Assembly (NCBI GenBank): GCA_963756745.1
Contig: CAVWOU010000005.1
Span: 72,999-136,998 of the forward strand
Direction: 5' to 3'
DNA length: 64,000 nt
From: DASPWW01 sp963756745
GTDB lineage: Bacteria; Actinomycetota; Thermoleophilia; Solirubrobacterales; 70-9
In this document: positions 53,126 to 62,051 of the stretch, piece by piece
Layout of the letters: each line of letters opens with the position of its first letter
How positions within the stretch are numbered: position 1 is the first letter of the stretch
Program-made: the position numbers and the translations under genes
Notes under the pieces: generated by a model
Database searches by the model: none
The model's input: only the letters and a program-made list of their open reading frames with translations
Told to the model about the DNA's origin: nothing

Positions 53126-53911
53126 CTACCGCCCTCGGGCCTGCTCCAGGTTCGACTGGTGGGGGCCGGAGAGCCAGTCCGCATCCGGCCCCAGACGCGC
53201 GTCGACCGGGTCCTCCCCGCGCCGCAGCGCGCCGATGTAGGCATGATCGGCGGCGAGGCGGGCCGCCACCTCGGGACCCTCGGCAACGCCGCCGTGGCCG
53301 GGGACCACGACGTCGACGTGTCTGGCGGCCTCATCCAGCCGGTCGAGTGCCCTCTCGTAAGCGCCCACCTGATCGTCTTGGCGAGGGTCGAAGAGCGGGA
53401 TCAGGACATCGGAGAGCATGTCGCCGGCAAGCAGGACGCCACGGTCCGCGAGGAGGATCGCGGCGTGGCCGACAGCGTGCCCCTGATGCTCGATGATCTC
53501 GCCCGGCACGGGTCCGCCGTCCGCGGGCAGCGGGGTGACGAGCGCGATCAGCTCGAGCGGGATTCCCGACGCGCTCTCCGCCGCCATCGCCTGCGCCCGC
53601 TCTCGGGCTTCACCGGCAACTTGGGCGCCGGCGGCGGTGGCGTAGCGCGGCACGTCGCCGAACCGAGGATGCCAGAGCAGATGGTCCCAGTGGGGATGGG
53701 TGGAGAACCCGGCGACCACCGGGATGCCGAGCCGGTCCAGGTCATCGGCGAGCTGGTTCAGCTCGGAACCATCGATGCCGGGATCGACCAGGATCAACCC
53801 ATCCTCCCCGCGCACCGCGATGGTATTGGTCCAGACCCACGCGCTCTGCCGGACCCAGACGTCGTCGGCCACCTGAGTCAGCATCGGTTCACCCTGGTGC
53901 AGCTTGGCCAT
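53126..53911 (-). CDS. Metallo-beta-lactamase-fold hydrolase
   Basis: About 261 residues with the MBL zinc motifs THPHWDHLLW (HxHxDH), GHAVGHAAIL, LLAGDMLSD and VVPGHGG. ATG 53911 (MAKLHQGEPMLTQVADDVWVRQ) is the sensible start; an upstream extension lacks similarity. Substrate class (thioester, lactone, nucleic acid) is not readable. The next gene on the same strand is a DHFR-like protein 197 bases upstream. Confidence 0.87.
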   Translation of the reverse strand: MAKLHQGEPMLTQVADDVWVRQSAWVWTNTIAVRGEDGLILVDPGIDGSELNQLADDLDRLGIPVVAGFSTHPHWDHLLWHPRFGDVPRYATAAGAQVAGEARERAQAMAAESASGIPLELIALVTPLPADGGPVPGEIIEHQGHAVGHAAILLADRGVLLAGDMLSDVLIPLFDPRQDDQVGAYERALDRLDEAARHVDVVVPGHGGVAEGPEVAARLAADHAYIGALRRGEDPVDARLGPDADWLSGPHQSNLEQARGR

Positions 53912-54108
53912 CTCCACTCCTATCGGTTGGTTACGGTGCTGAGACTGCGGTCCGACACCAAAAATCATCGGTTGTCTCGACCTACGGCCCGTGAGGCGGC
54001 CGAAATCCGCTGGCAGAGCCGGATTCCGGTCGTCGGAAGCTACTCCTGGGCGATCCACCGCTACCCTCGCCCCCCTCGCGGCGCTCGTGCTCGACTCGCT
54101 CGAGGAGC

Positions 54109-54699
54109 TTAGCCCTGAGCGGGTTCGCTCTCTGCCGGTCGCCTGATCTCGTAGGTCAGGCCGACCATTCCGCTGGAGGTGGTCCGGGCTGCGATCAGCT
54201 GCATCGGCCCGCCCGGCAGCCGCCGATCGAAGAGCGGCTTTCCCTCGCTGAGCACCACGGGAACGATCGTCACCTCGAGCCGGTCGAGTAGGCCGTGATC
54301 GGCGAATTGGGAGGCGACGTTTCCGCCGCCGACGATCCAGAGGTCCCGATCTCCCGCCGAGTCGAGCATCTCGTCGATCAGATCCGGAATCTGTCCCGAG
54401 ACGATGCGGACGTCGACCCCCTCGCCATCGGGCTTCGGCAGCTCACGCGAGCTGACTATCCAGCAGGGTTTGCCGGCATACGGCCAGCCGCTGCCATGCT
54501 CGAGCACCCACTCGTAGGTGGTCGAGCCTGAGACCAGCGCGCCGACCCCCTCGTAGAAGCTCTCGTAGCCGCCCTGCTCCGCGTCCGAGTCGGCCCCTTC
54601 GAAGTGACCCTCGTATTTGAGCAGCCAGTCGAGCGTGTCGTCCGACTCGGCGATGTAGCCGTCGAGCGTGGCGGCGCAGTAGTAGCTGACAAGGGTCAT
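54109..54699 (-). CDS. Dihydrofolate-reductase-fold (RibD C-terminal) protein
   Basis: A 196-residue protein of the RibD_C/DHFR-like family: SYYCAATLDGYIAESDDTLDWLLKYEG, ALVSGSTTYEWVL, WIVSSREL, LWIVGGGNVASQFADHGLLDRLEVTIVPVVLSEGKPLF. Stand-alone members are NADPH-dependent reductases of unknown substrate. ATG 54699. Confidence 0.87.
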   Translation of the reverse strand: MTLVSYYCAATLDGYIAESDDTLDWLLKYEGHFEGADSDAEQGGYESFYEGVGALVSGSTTYEWVLEHGSGWPYAGKPCWIVSSRELPKPDGEGVDVRIVSGQIPDLIDEMLDSAGDRDLWIVGGGNVASQFADHGLLDRLEVTIVPVVLSEGKPLFDRRLPGGPMQLIAARTTSSGMVGLTYEIRRPAESEPAQG

Positions 54700-54857
54700 C
54701 TAGACGGCTTCGCCATCAAATCGCGGCCACAAGCGGACTGCCCCACGAACTCAGTTATCACGATCTTGCCCATGGCTTCGGCTCCTTCTCTCAGTGTTCG
54801 GAGGAACTGCGTCTATCGATTTAGAGCGGTCTCAGGGTCGGAACTCATCGGTCCGGT

Positions 54858-55055
54858 GTGGAGTCGGACGGTCGCTACGTCCGCCGGTACGTGCCGGAGC
54901 TCGCGGCGGTCCCCGACGAGTACCTGCCCGAGCCGTGGACGATGCCGCCCGTGGTCCAGCGCGAGGTGGGATGCGTGATCGGCGAGCACTACCTGGGCCC
55001 GATCGTCGATCACGCCAAGGCGAGGCAGGAGGCGCTGGCGCGCTACAGGGTCTGA
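54858..55055 (+). pseudogene. C-terminal remnant of a class I DNA photolyase
   Basis: Sixty-five codons: DGRYVRRYVPELAAVPDEYL, PEPWTMPPVVQREVGCVIG, IVDHAKARQEALARYR, which is the last part of class I photolyases (compare FDPDGAYVRRFVPELA in the intact gene at 62614). The FAD-binding domain and N-terminus are missing, and the sequence before 54849 is unrelated. It differs from the intact gene, so it derives from another photolyase. Its end overlaps the convergent cfa stop by 13 bases. Confidence 0.75.
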
Positions 55056-56312
55056 CCTGCGGCGGCCGGAGCCCGATGGGCGTCGCCGGCGGCGAACTGC
55101 GCGAGCCCGGCGCGCCACCCGGGCTTCGCGAACAGGATCTGGAGGTCGACGATCCGCGCCTCGTGGAAGCCGGCCTCGGAGATCGCCAGATACATCTCCC
55201 AAGTGCGGCGGAAGCGGCGGTCGTAGCCGATGCGCTCGAGCTCGGCCTCGGCGGCCAGGAACCGCTCCCGCCAGTGCCGCAGGGTGAGCGCGTAGCTGGC
55301 GCTGATGTCGTCGAGCCACACCGTGCGCATGTCGGTGTTGCGCACGACGCAGCGCTGGATCACCTCCAGCGACGGCAGGCAGCCGCCGGGAAAGATCAGC
55401 TCGGTCGCGAACGTGCGCGAGCTCTTCTCGGCCTCGTAGGCGCGGTCGTCGATCGCCGATCGCCTGGAGGAGCAACAGACCGTGCGGGCGCAGCAGCTCC
55501 GAGCAGCGGCGGAAGAAGACGTCGAAGTACTGCCAGCCGACCGCCTCGATCATCTCGATCGAGACGAGCTTGTCGTAGCTGCCCCCGAGGTCGCGGTAGT
55601 CGACGCCGAGGACCTCGACCCGGCCTCGAGCCCGGCGGCGCGCACCCGCGCCTCGGCGTACTCGCGCTGCTCGCGCGAGATCGTCGTCGTCGTCACCCGG
55701 CAGCCGTAGTGCGACGCCGCGTGCACGGCGAGCCCGCCCCACCCGGTGCCGATCTCGAGCAGATGGTCGTCGGGGCGCAGCTCGAGCCGGCGGCAGATCG
55801 CGCTCGAGCTTCGCCGCCTGCGCCTGCTCGAGCGTCGCGTCCTCGCGCTCGAACCAAGCGCACGAGTACATCATCGGCTCGCGGTCGAGGAAGAGCTCGA
55901 ACAGCTCGTTGCCGAGGTCGTAGTGGGCGGCGATGTTGTGCCGCGCGCCGCCCCGCGTGTTGAGCAGCGGCAGCTTGGCGAGGCGCTGGGCGGGGCGGAC
56001 GAACGGCGCGAGCCGGCGCCGCGCAGGCGTCGGCGCGGCGCAGCTCGCGCGCGCCGATCCGGAACAGCGGAGACGAGGTCGTCGGTATCCCAGAGGCCGT
56101 CGGCGTAGGCCTCGCCGAGCCCGACGCTGCGGCGGCGCGCGACGAGCGCGTAGAAGCGCGGCGAGTGGATCGTGATCTCGGCCCGCAGCTCCGCCTCGGC
56201 CGGGCCGAACCCGAGCCGCTCGCCCGACCACGCCTCGACCAGCTCGAGCCGTCCGGCCCGGACCCGCCGCAGGACGCGCGTGGAGCGCTGCCCGGGCGGC
56301 GCGCTCGATCAC
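55043..56312 (-). CDS. cfa: Cyclopropane-fatty-acyl-phospholipid synthase family methyltransferase, frameshifted
   Basis: SAM-dependent methyltransferase acting on unsaturated acyl chains of phospholipids. Read through several frame changes it contains AHYDLGNELFELFLDREPMMYSCAWFER, VEVLGVDYRDL, DKLVSIEMIEAVGWQYFDVFF, then DDRAYEAEKSSRTF, IFPGGCLPSLEVIQRC and a normal C-terminus. Single extra bases are placed near 55458, about 56015, 56069 and 56279, with others between 55640 and 55800. GTG 56312 overlaps the DUF1365 stop by 4 bases. In related clusters this family makes cyclopropane or methylated/furan fatty acids. Confidence 0.8.
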
Positions 56313-57069
56313 CGCGCCGCCTTCGGGTGGGGGTGGAACGGCGCGCCCTTGAGCTTCAGCCGCGGCGCGTTGCCGTAGATCCGCGCGACCGCCGCCAGCA
56401 CCTGCGGCGGGTAGCGCGAGCGGGACGGCGGTCATCGCCGCTCGCGTCAGCTCGCGGCGGCGCAGCGCCAGCGACGCCTCGAACACCAGCTCCCCGCGCT
56501 CGCGGTTGGCGATCCGGACGCCCAGCCGCTCGCCTGGCTCGCCCGAGCTCCAGTCGTAGGTCTGCTCCATCGGCATGAACGGGGAGACGTGCATGCGCTT
56601 CGGCGATCTTCCCACCGAGCGGCGCTCCGCGGTCCCGGGCGCTCGAGCACGTAGCAGTGGCGCTCGCCCCACGGCGTGTTGGTGACCTCGGCGACCATCG
56701 CGTCGCACGGCTCGCCCCCGTCCGCGTAGCAGGTAGTAGAAGCTGACCGGGTTGAAGCCGACGCCCGAGGTAGCCGGGCATCGGCAGCAGCCGCACGGGC
56801 CCGCCCGGGCGCGCGCCCGGTGCGGTCGGCGACGAGGTCGCGGGCGGCGTCGGCGAGCGGGACGCGCGGGGTCGCCGAGGTAGTCGGCGCGGCGAAAGCG
56901 CGCCGGCGCCGGCCGCCGGGCCGACCACAGCGGGTGGCGGTCGAAGACCTCCGGCAGCTCGTCGAGGTCGAGCGAGCAGCATGAACACCCGGTAGCGAGA
57001 ACGCGTGCTCGACCGGGCTCGAGGCGGCGGTGGCGAAGCCGGCCGTCGTAGATCGCCGAGCGCGCTCAC
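56309..57069 (-). CDS. DUF1365 protein, frameshifted
   Basis: Corrected reading from GTG 57069: IYDGRLRHRRLEPVEHAFSY, DLDELPEVFDRHPLWSARRP, MPGYLGVGFNPVSFYYCY, VAEVTNTPWGERHCYV, KRMHVSPFMPMEQTYDW and YPPQVLAAVARIYGN, the DUF1365 landmarks. About eleven single-base insertions in 760 bp interrupt the frame (near 57057, 57015, 56995, 56974, 56870, 56817, 56765, 56733, 56638, 56601, 56415). DUF1365 genes sit between the FAD oxidase and cfa genes in light/singlet-oxygen clusters; the biochemical role is not established. Confidence 0.8.
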
Positions 57070-57095
57070 GCCGCCAGCGCCCTCTCGGGCGCGGG

Positions 57096-58379
57096 TCAGG
57101 ATCCGCCGCCCCGCGCTCGCAGCGCCCCGATCCGCTCGCCGACCCGGAGCGCGCTCCACACGCCGTCCTCGTGGAAGCCCCAGCCCCAGTACGCGCCGCA
57201 GTAGTGGGTGCGGCGGCGCCGCTGATCTCCGCCCAGCGTGCCTGGGCGCGCACCGCCGCGGCCGTGTAGACCGGGTGGGCGTAGCGAGATGCGGCGGATC
57301 ACCCTCGCGGGGTCGATCGCCTCGGTGCGGTTGAGCGTGACGAGGAACTCGCGATCGGCGACCAGGCGACTGCAGGCGGTTCATGTGGTAGGTGACCGTC
57401 GTCCGCCCGGTCGGCTCGTCGGCGAGGTGGAAGTTCCAGCTCGCCCAGGCGCGCGCGGCGGCGCGGCAGCAGCGCGCGCGTCGGTGTGCAGCACGGCCTC
57501 GTTCGGCTGGTAGGGGATCGCGCCGAGCACCTCGCGCTCGCGCGTCGGCTGGGGTCGGCGAGCATCGCCAGCGCCTGGTCGGAGTGGGTGGCGATCACGA
57601 CCTCGTCGAAGCGCTCCACGCAGGCGTCGAGCGCGAGCTCGACGCCGTCGTGGCCGCGCGCGATCGCGCGCACCGGGGTGCGCGAGGTGGATGCGGTCGC
57701 GCGAACGGCGCGGTCAGCGCCTCGACGTAGCGGCGCGAGCCGCCGGGGATCGAGCGCCACCGCGGGCCGGCCGACGAGCTGGAGCGTCGCCGTGGTTGTC
57801 GAAGAACTCGGCCATGAAGCTGGCCGGGAAGCGACCACAGCTGGTCGGGGTCGGCCGACCAGATCGCCGAGACCTGGGGCACGATCAGGCGCTCGACGAA
57901 GTACTCCGAGTAGCCGCGCTGCTCGAGGAAACGCCCGCAGCGAGGGCCCTGTGCCGTTCGTCCCGACGAGCGCGCGCGCCTCGCGGTAGAAGCGCACCAG
58001 GTCGAGCAGCATGCGGTGGAAGCGGGGGTCGAGCAGGTGGGCGCGGCCTGCGCGAACACGCCGCGCGGACGGCTCGCCCACTCGAAGCCGCCGCGCCCGT
58101 CGGAGACCGAGAAGCTCATGCTCGCGGGCTGGGTGGCGACGCCGAGCTCGGCCAGCAGGCGCTCGAAGTTGGGGTAGTTGCGGTCGTTGAGGACGATGAA
58201 GCCGGTGTCGACCTCCCAGCGTGCCGGCGTCGGCTCTCGACGCGACCGTGTTCGTGTGCCCGCCCGCGTAGTCGCGCCGCCTCGAAGACGTGCACCTCGT
58301 GGCCGGCGCGATGGAGCTCGCGCGCGGCGACGAGCCCCGAGACGCCGGCGCCGACCACCGCGATCCGCCGCCCGCTCAT
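57096..58379 (-). CDS. FAD-dependent amine-oxidase-like desaturase, frameshifted
   Basis: Flavoprotein starting MSGRRIAVVGAGVSGLVAAREL (dinucleotide fold), with GFEWASRP, LRFYREARAL-like helices, ERLIVPQVSAIWSADPDQLW, FDEVVIATHSDQALAML and C-terminal THYCGAYWGWGFHEDGVWSALRVGERIGAL, all diagnostic of the NAD/FAD-binding protein paired with Cfa and DUF1365. Related proteins act on fatty acids next to a methyl branch (for example in furan fatty acid synthesis). Many single-base insertions split the frame. ATG 58379 overlaps the SRPBCC stop (ATGA). Located between SRPBCC and DUF1365 genes. Confidence 0.8.
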
Positions 58380-58817
58380 GCCAGCGCCTCCTCGAGCCCG
58401 GTCGCGGGCCCCCGGTCGCCGATGCGGCGGAAGATCAGCCGCATCGGCAAGGTCTGCGAGGCGCAGCGCGCCCTTCAGCCGCAGGTCGGCGTCGTAGGTG
58501 ACCAGCGTTCCGCCGTCCGGAAGGGGGGCGGAAGCTGATCGTGGTCGGTGGATGGACGACCGTGTCGCTGATCGCCTGCAAGGACCACGCGGTGCGGACG
58601 GTCGAGCTCGACGGTGCGGTAGGTCAGCGGCACGTCGCGGCCGAGAAAGCGCTGAGATCACCTTGAACTGTGCCCCGCGCCGTACGCCGCCCGAGTTGAC
58701 CGGGTACGCCTCCTTGACGCCGGGGTCCCACTCGGCGACGCTCGAGAAGTCGGCGAGGTAGTCGAACACCTCCTCGGGTGGGCGCGACGTCGTCACGGTG
58801 CCTGAGTAGCGGGCCAT
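58376..58817 (-). CDS. SRPBCC/START-fold (polyketide cyclase-like) protein, frameshifted
   Basis: Starts MARYSGTVTTSRPPEEVFDYLADF and SSVAEWDPGVKEAYPV, the N-terminal strand-helix of SRPBCC proteins, and ends around DGGTLVTYDADLRLKGALRLAD. These proteins bind hydrophobic ligands. About 145 residues after frame repair, with at least three frame changes in the second half. Its ATG overlaps the SDR stop (TGATG) and its stop overlaps the next ATG, so it is translationally coupled on both sides. Confidence 0.72.
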
Positions 58818-59815
58818 CAGCGGCCTCCTTTCTCGTCCTCGCTCCACCCGGTGATTCGGGCGAGCTCGTTCCAAAGGCGGTGGCGCTCCGCCTCCGACTC
58901 GCGGGGTCCACGGGACGCGGTGCGGAGGGCGGGGCCGGCGGTCGTGCCAGAAGGCGCCCGGAGGCTGCTCGGACGCGGCCGTGGCGAGCAGCCACACCGC
59001 GGTGTCGGCGCCCTGGTCGGCGTCGCGGAGCAGCGGTCGCAGCAGCCGGTGGAACCGGGGCAGCGACGACTCGAGCCCGGGGGTGTCGACCCAGCCGGGG
59101 TGAAACGACGCGAACGAGACGCCGCTCGCGCGCTCGCGCTCCGCCCACAGCTCGGCGAGGATCACCTCGATCCGCTTCGTGTGCGCGTACGCGCGCGCGC
59201 CGTCGTACTCGCGCCGGTCGAGCTCGAGATCGTCGGGTCGCAGGCGCGCCGTGTACATGCCGCCGGACGAGGCGAGTACGACCCGCGACGGGGCGGCCGC
59301 GCGCAGCGAGGGGAGCAGCAGCGTTGGTGAGCAGGAACGGCCCCAGGACGTTGGTCGCGAAGGCGAGTTCGTGACCCTGCGGGCTGCGCCGCCGGCTCGA
59401 CGGCAGCACGCCGGCGTTGTGGAGCAGGCCGTGCAGCTCGCCGGCGCGGCGGAGGAAGTCGGTGGCGAAGGCCTGGACCGAGTCGAGGTCGGAGAGGTCG
59501 CAGCGCTCGAGCTCGAGCCGCGAGCCCGCCTCGATGCCGGAGTCCTCGAGCTTCGAGCCGACGCGCTCGAGCGCCGCCACGCCGCGCTCGGGGTCGCGCG
59601 CCACCATGTGGACGCGGGCACCGAGCCGCGCCAGCCGCTCGGAAGCCGCCTCGCCGATCCCCGAGCTGGCGCCGGTGACCAGCAACTCGCGCCCGGCGAG
59701 CGCGTCGCGCGCAAGGTCCCGGTTCCAGCCGTGGGCTGCGAAGCCGGTAGCCGACCGACGTGAACCCCGGAATCACGGTCCAGTCGAGGACCCGGTCGAT
59801 CGCGCTCGGGGTCAC
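58817..59815 (-). CDS. Short-chain dehydrogenase with N-terminal extension, frameshifted
   Basis: GTG 59815 starts TPSAIDRVLDWTVIPGFTSVGYRLRS, an N-terminal extension of about 40 residues found on dehydrogenase/reductase SDR family members of this cluster type, then LLVTGASSGIGEAASERLARLGARVHMVARD, LLHNAGVLP, VVLASSGGMYTARL and YAHTK (YxxxK). The C-terminus reads ARITGWSEDEKGG. Two to three single-base frame changes are visible (for example near 59320 and 59735). Overlaps the 39-codon gene upstream by 4 bases. Confidence 0.82.
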
Positions 59816-59931
59816 GGGCGGTGCCTCGAGCGGTGGTCCTCGATGATCCCCCACACGATCACTCCGAGCGCCGCGCCCACGAACGAGAACACGACGACCC
59901 CGTACACGAAGATCGCTCCCGGCGAGTTCAT
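59812..59931 (-). CDS. 39-residue single-pass membrane protein
   Basis: ATG 59931 to TGA 59812-59814 encodes MNSPGAIFVYGVVVFSFVGAA followed by LGVIVWGIIEDHRSRHRP: one hydrophobic helix with a short charged tail. Start and stop both overlap neighbouring genes by 4 bases (ATGA and GTGA), as everywhere in this operon, which is good evidence that it is translated. I know no family for it. Too short for most gene finders. Confidence 0.65.
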   Translation of the reverse strand: MNSPGAIFVYGVVVFSFVGAALGVIVWGIIEDHRSRHRP

Positions 59932-60160
59932 CGGCGATCACGCTCCGGTCGCGCTCGCGTCTCCGGCTCGTCCCGGGGGACGAGGAATGCCCCCAGGGCC
60001 AGGATCGAGGGGACCCAGATCCCAACGAAGATGCCCTCGATCTCTCGCCGCCGAAGTAGAGGACGACCGAGAGGACGAAGGAGAGCAGGGCCGCGGCCAA
60101 AAACAACCCCCGCCGGCGGCGTGCGTCCTCCTTGGTCTCAGCTTCGTCTGTTCTCCTGTG
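59928..60160 (-). CDS. small two-helix membrane protein, first gene of the lipid operon
   Basis: The frame reads TKEDARRRRGLFLAAALLSFVLSVVLYFGG, then after one extra base near 60046 IEGIFVGIWVPSILALGAFLVPRDEPETRARPERDRR and TGA overlapping the next ATG. Two membrane helices and charged ends. The start codon is unclear: an AGGAGA at about 60146-60151 suggests initiation just below it, but no ATG/GTG/TTG fits, so another indel may be present. The predicted promoter at 60199-60226 lies directly upstream. No family recognised. Confidence 0.5.
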
Positions 60161-60186
60161 TCGGGTTGCTACAAGGTCTGTCCAGG

Positions 60187-60215
60187 TTGACAAACCAGGT
60201 TGTATCAGCTAGGCT
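60187..60215 (+). promoter_or_regulatory. sigma-70-type promoter for the B12 photoreceptor gene
   Basis: TTGACA (60187-60192), 17-base spacer, TAGGCT (60210-60215). Expected transcription start about 60222, some 16 bases before ATG 60238. The spacer holds an imperfect dyad ACAAACC-A-GGTTGT. Confidence 0.65.
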
Positions 60216-60226
60216 GGTGCTGTCAA
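60199..60226 (-). promoter_or_regulatory. divergent promoter for the lipid-modification operon
   Basis: On the minus strand TTGACA (60226-60221), 16-base spacer, TACAAC (60204-60199). It overlaps the opposite promoter, so one regulator could control both arms. Confidence 0.55.
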
Positions 60227-60247
60227 GGGTCTGTCCAATGTCTGTCA
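60220..60247. promoter_or_regulatory. three CTGTC repeats at 11-bp spacing, candidate CarH operator
   Basis: CTGTCA at 60220, CTGTCC at 60231 and CTGTCA at 60242, exactly 11 bp apart. A fourth CTGTCC is at 60178; the decamer GGTCTGTCCA occurs at 60175 and 60228. The array covers the -35 box of the minus-strand promoter and the transcription start of the plus-strand gene. CarH tetramers are known to bind tandem repeats of about this period. Confidence 0.55.
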
Positions 60248-61122
60248 CGATCTCCCACACCGGACCGAGGGGCCGCTCGTCCGCATCGGCGAGCTCAGCC
60301 GGCGCACCGGGGTGGGCGTGGACACGCTGCGGGCCTGGGAGCGGCGCTACGGCCTGCTCCGCCCGCAGCGCAGCCCCGGCGGCTTCCGCCTCTACGGCAC
60401 CAGCGACGAGGAGCGGGTCAGGGCGATGACGGGCCCTGATCGACTCGGGCGTCTCGGCCGCCGAGGCGGCCCGGCTCGCGGCCACGGAGGCCCGCGCCGA
60501 GCGCCAGCCGAGCGAGGAGGCGACCGACCATGCCGAGCGGCTGGCCGTGGCACTGGACCGCTTCGACGAGGCCGACGCCAACGCGATCCTCGACGACGCG
60601 ATCGCCCGCTTCACGGTCGAGGCCGTCGCGAGCCGCGTGCTGCTGCCGGTGCTGCACGAGATCGGGACCCGGTGGGAGAGCGGCGAGATCTCGGTCGCGG
60701 AGGAGCACTTCGCGACGGCTCTGCTGCGCGGCCGCATGCTCGCGCTCGGCCGCAATTGGGGAGCGGGTCGCGGGCCGCTCGCGGTGCTCGCCTGCCCGCC
60801 GGGGGAGCTGCACGACCTGGGGCTGATCGCCTTCGGCCTCGTGCTGCGCGAACGCGGCTGGCGCATCGCGCTGCTCGGCAGCGACACGCCGATCGGCACG
60901 ATCGCCGACGCGGTGGCGAAGCTGGGCCCGGACGCGGTCGTTCTGGCGGCCGTCACCCCGGAGCCGTTCGAGGCCGTCGCCGACGAGATCAGGAGCCTGG
61001 CCGGCGGAACGCCGGTGCTGATCGGGGGCGAGGGCGCGGGCGCGAAGCTGGCGACGCGCCTCGGAGCGACCGCCCTCGAGCCCGATGCGGTGACCGCCGC
61101 AGCGGGTATGCCCGGATCCTGA
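60238..61122 (+). CDS. carH: MerR-family B12-binding photoreceptor (CarH/LitR type), frameshifted
   Basis: Light-dependent repressor using adenosylcobalamin. Order: MerR helix-turn-helix (VRIGELSRRTGVGVDTLRAWERRYGLL), linker, four-helix bundle with W-x9-EH (Trp codon 60673, Glu 60703, His 60706), Rossmann B12 domain with E-x-H-x-x-G (His codon 60811, predicted lower cobalt ligand) and GSDTP. The residue after Trp, His in Thermus CarH and the light-state upper ligand, is Glu here. Two frame problems: GGGG near 60270 (start ATG 60238 to VRIGEL) and an extra G near 60430 (ACGGGCCCTG). Without them the protein is continuous, about 295 residues. The stop overlaps the next ATG (TGATG). Confidence 0.88.
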
Positions 61123-62051
61123 TGGGTTCCGACGCTCGCACCGCTCTCGTCACGGGCGCCACCGGCTTCATCGGCGGGCGGCTGGCCAACGCCCTCGCCG
61201 ACGACGGCTGGCAGGTCCGCGCCCTCGTGCGCGACAGGGGCCGTGCGGGCGAGCTCGCCGAACGCGGGATCGAGCTGGTCGAGGGAGACGTTCTCGACGC
61301 CGAGTCGCTGCGCGGCGCGGGCGACGGCGTCGAGGTCGCCTACTACCTCGTGCACGGAATGGGACGGGGCGGCGAGGGCGACTTCGAGGAGCGTGAGCGC
61401 GAGGCGGCGCGCAACTTCGCCGAGATGGCCAAGCGGGAGGGGGTCGAGCGGGTGGTCTACCTCGGCGGTCTCGGAGACCAGCCGCGCTCGAAGCACCTGC
61501 GCAGCCGGGCGCAGACCGCCGAGATCCTGCGACAGCACGCCCCCCCGCTCACCTATTTCCGGGCGGCCATGGTGGTGGGAGCGCGCAGCGAGTCCTACCG
61601 GACGCTCCGCTACCTGGTCCAGCGGCTGCCGGCGATGATCGCGCCGTCATGGCTCTCGACGCCGACCCAGCCGATCGCGGTGGACGACGTGATCGCCTAT
61701 CTGAAGAAGGCGCCCGACCTGCCTGAGTCGACGGGCCGTGAGATCCAGATCGGCGGCCCCGACGTCCTCTCCTACGGCGACATGCTCGACCGGATGGCCC
61801 ATGCGCTCAAGACCAATCCGAGGCCGCGGGTTCCCGTGCCCCTGCTCACCCCCTGGCTCTCGTCGCTGTGGATCGGCCTCGTCACCCCGGTCGACGCCGG
61901 GGTCGCGAGGCCCCTGATCGAGGGGCTCTCCACGCCCACGACCGTCACCGATCCGTCGGGAGCGGAGCCCTTCGGCATCGAGCCGGTGTCGTTCGCCGAG
62001 GCGCTCCGCCGGGCGCTCGCCGAGGACTCCGAGGTCAAGATCTCCGGATGA
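61122..62051 (+). CDS. NAD(P)-binding atypical SDR (epimerase-like)
   Basis: A 309-residue intact protein: TALVTGATGFIGGRLANAL, RGIELVEGDVLDAESLRGAG, VAYYLVHGMGRGG, VERVVYLGGLGD, and a C-terminal part with QPIAVDDVIAYLKKA and EIQIGGPDVLSYGDMLDRMA. It resembles the 'NAD(P)H-binding' atypical SDRs often annotated beside DUF2867; the classical YxxxK is absent, so redox catalysis is uncertain. ATG overlaps the carH stop by one base; the stop overlaps the next ATG (ATGA). Confidence 0.85.
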   Translation: MGSDARTALVTGATGFIGGRLANALADDGWQVRALVRDRGRAGELAERGIELVEGDVLDAESLRGAGDGVEVAYYLVHGMGRGGEGDFEEREREAARNFAEMAKREGVERVVYLGGLGDQPRSKHLRSRAQTAEILRQHAPPLTYFRAAMVVGARSESYRTLRYLVQRLPAMIAPSWLSTPTQPIAVDDVIAYLKKAPDLPESTGREIQIGGPDVLSYGDMLDRMAHALKTNPRPRVPVPLLTPWLSSLWIGLVTPVDAGVARPLIEGLSTPTTVTDPSGAEPFGIEPVSFAEALRRALAEDSEVKISG

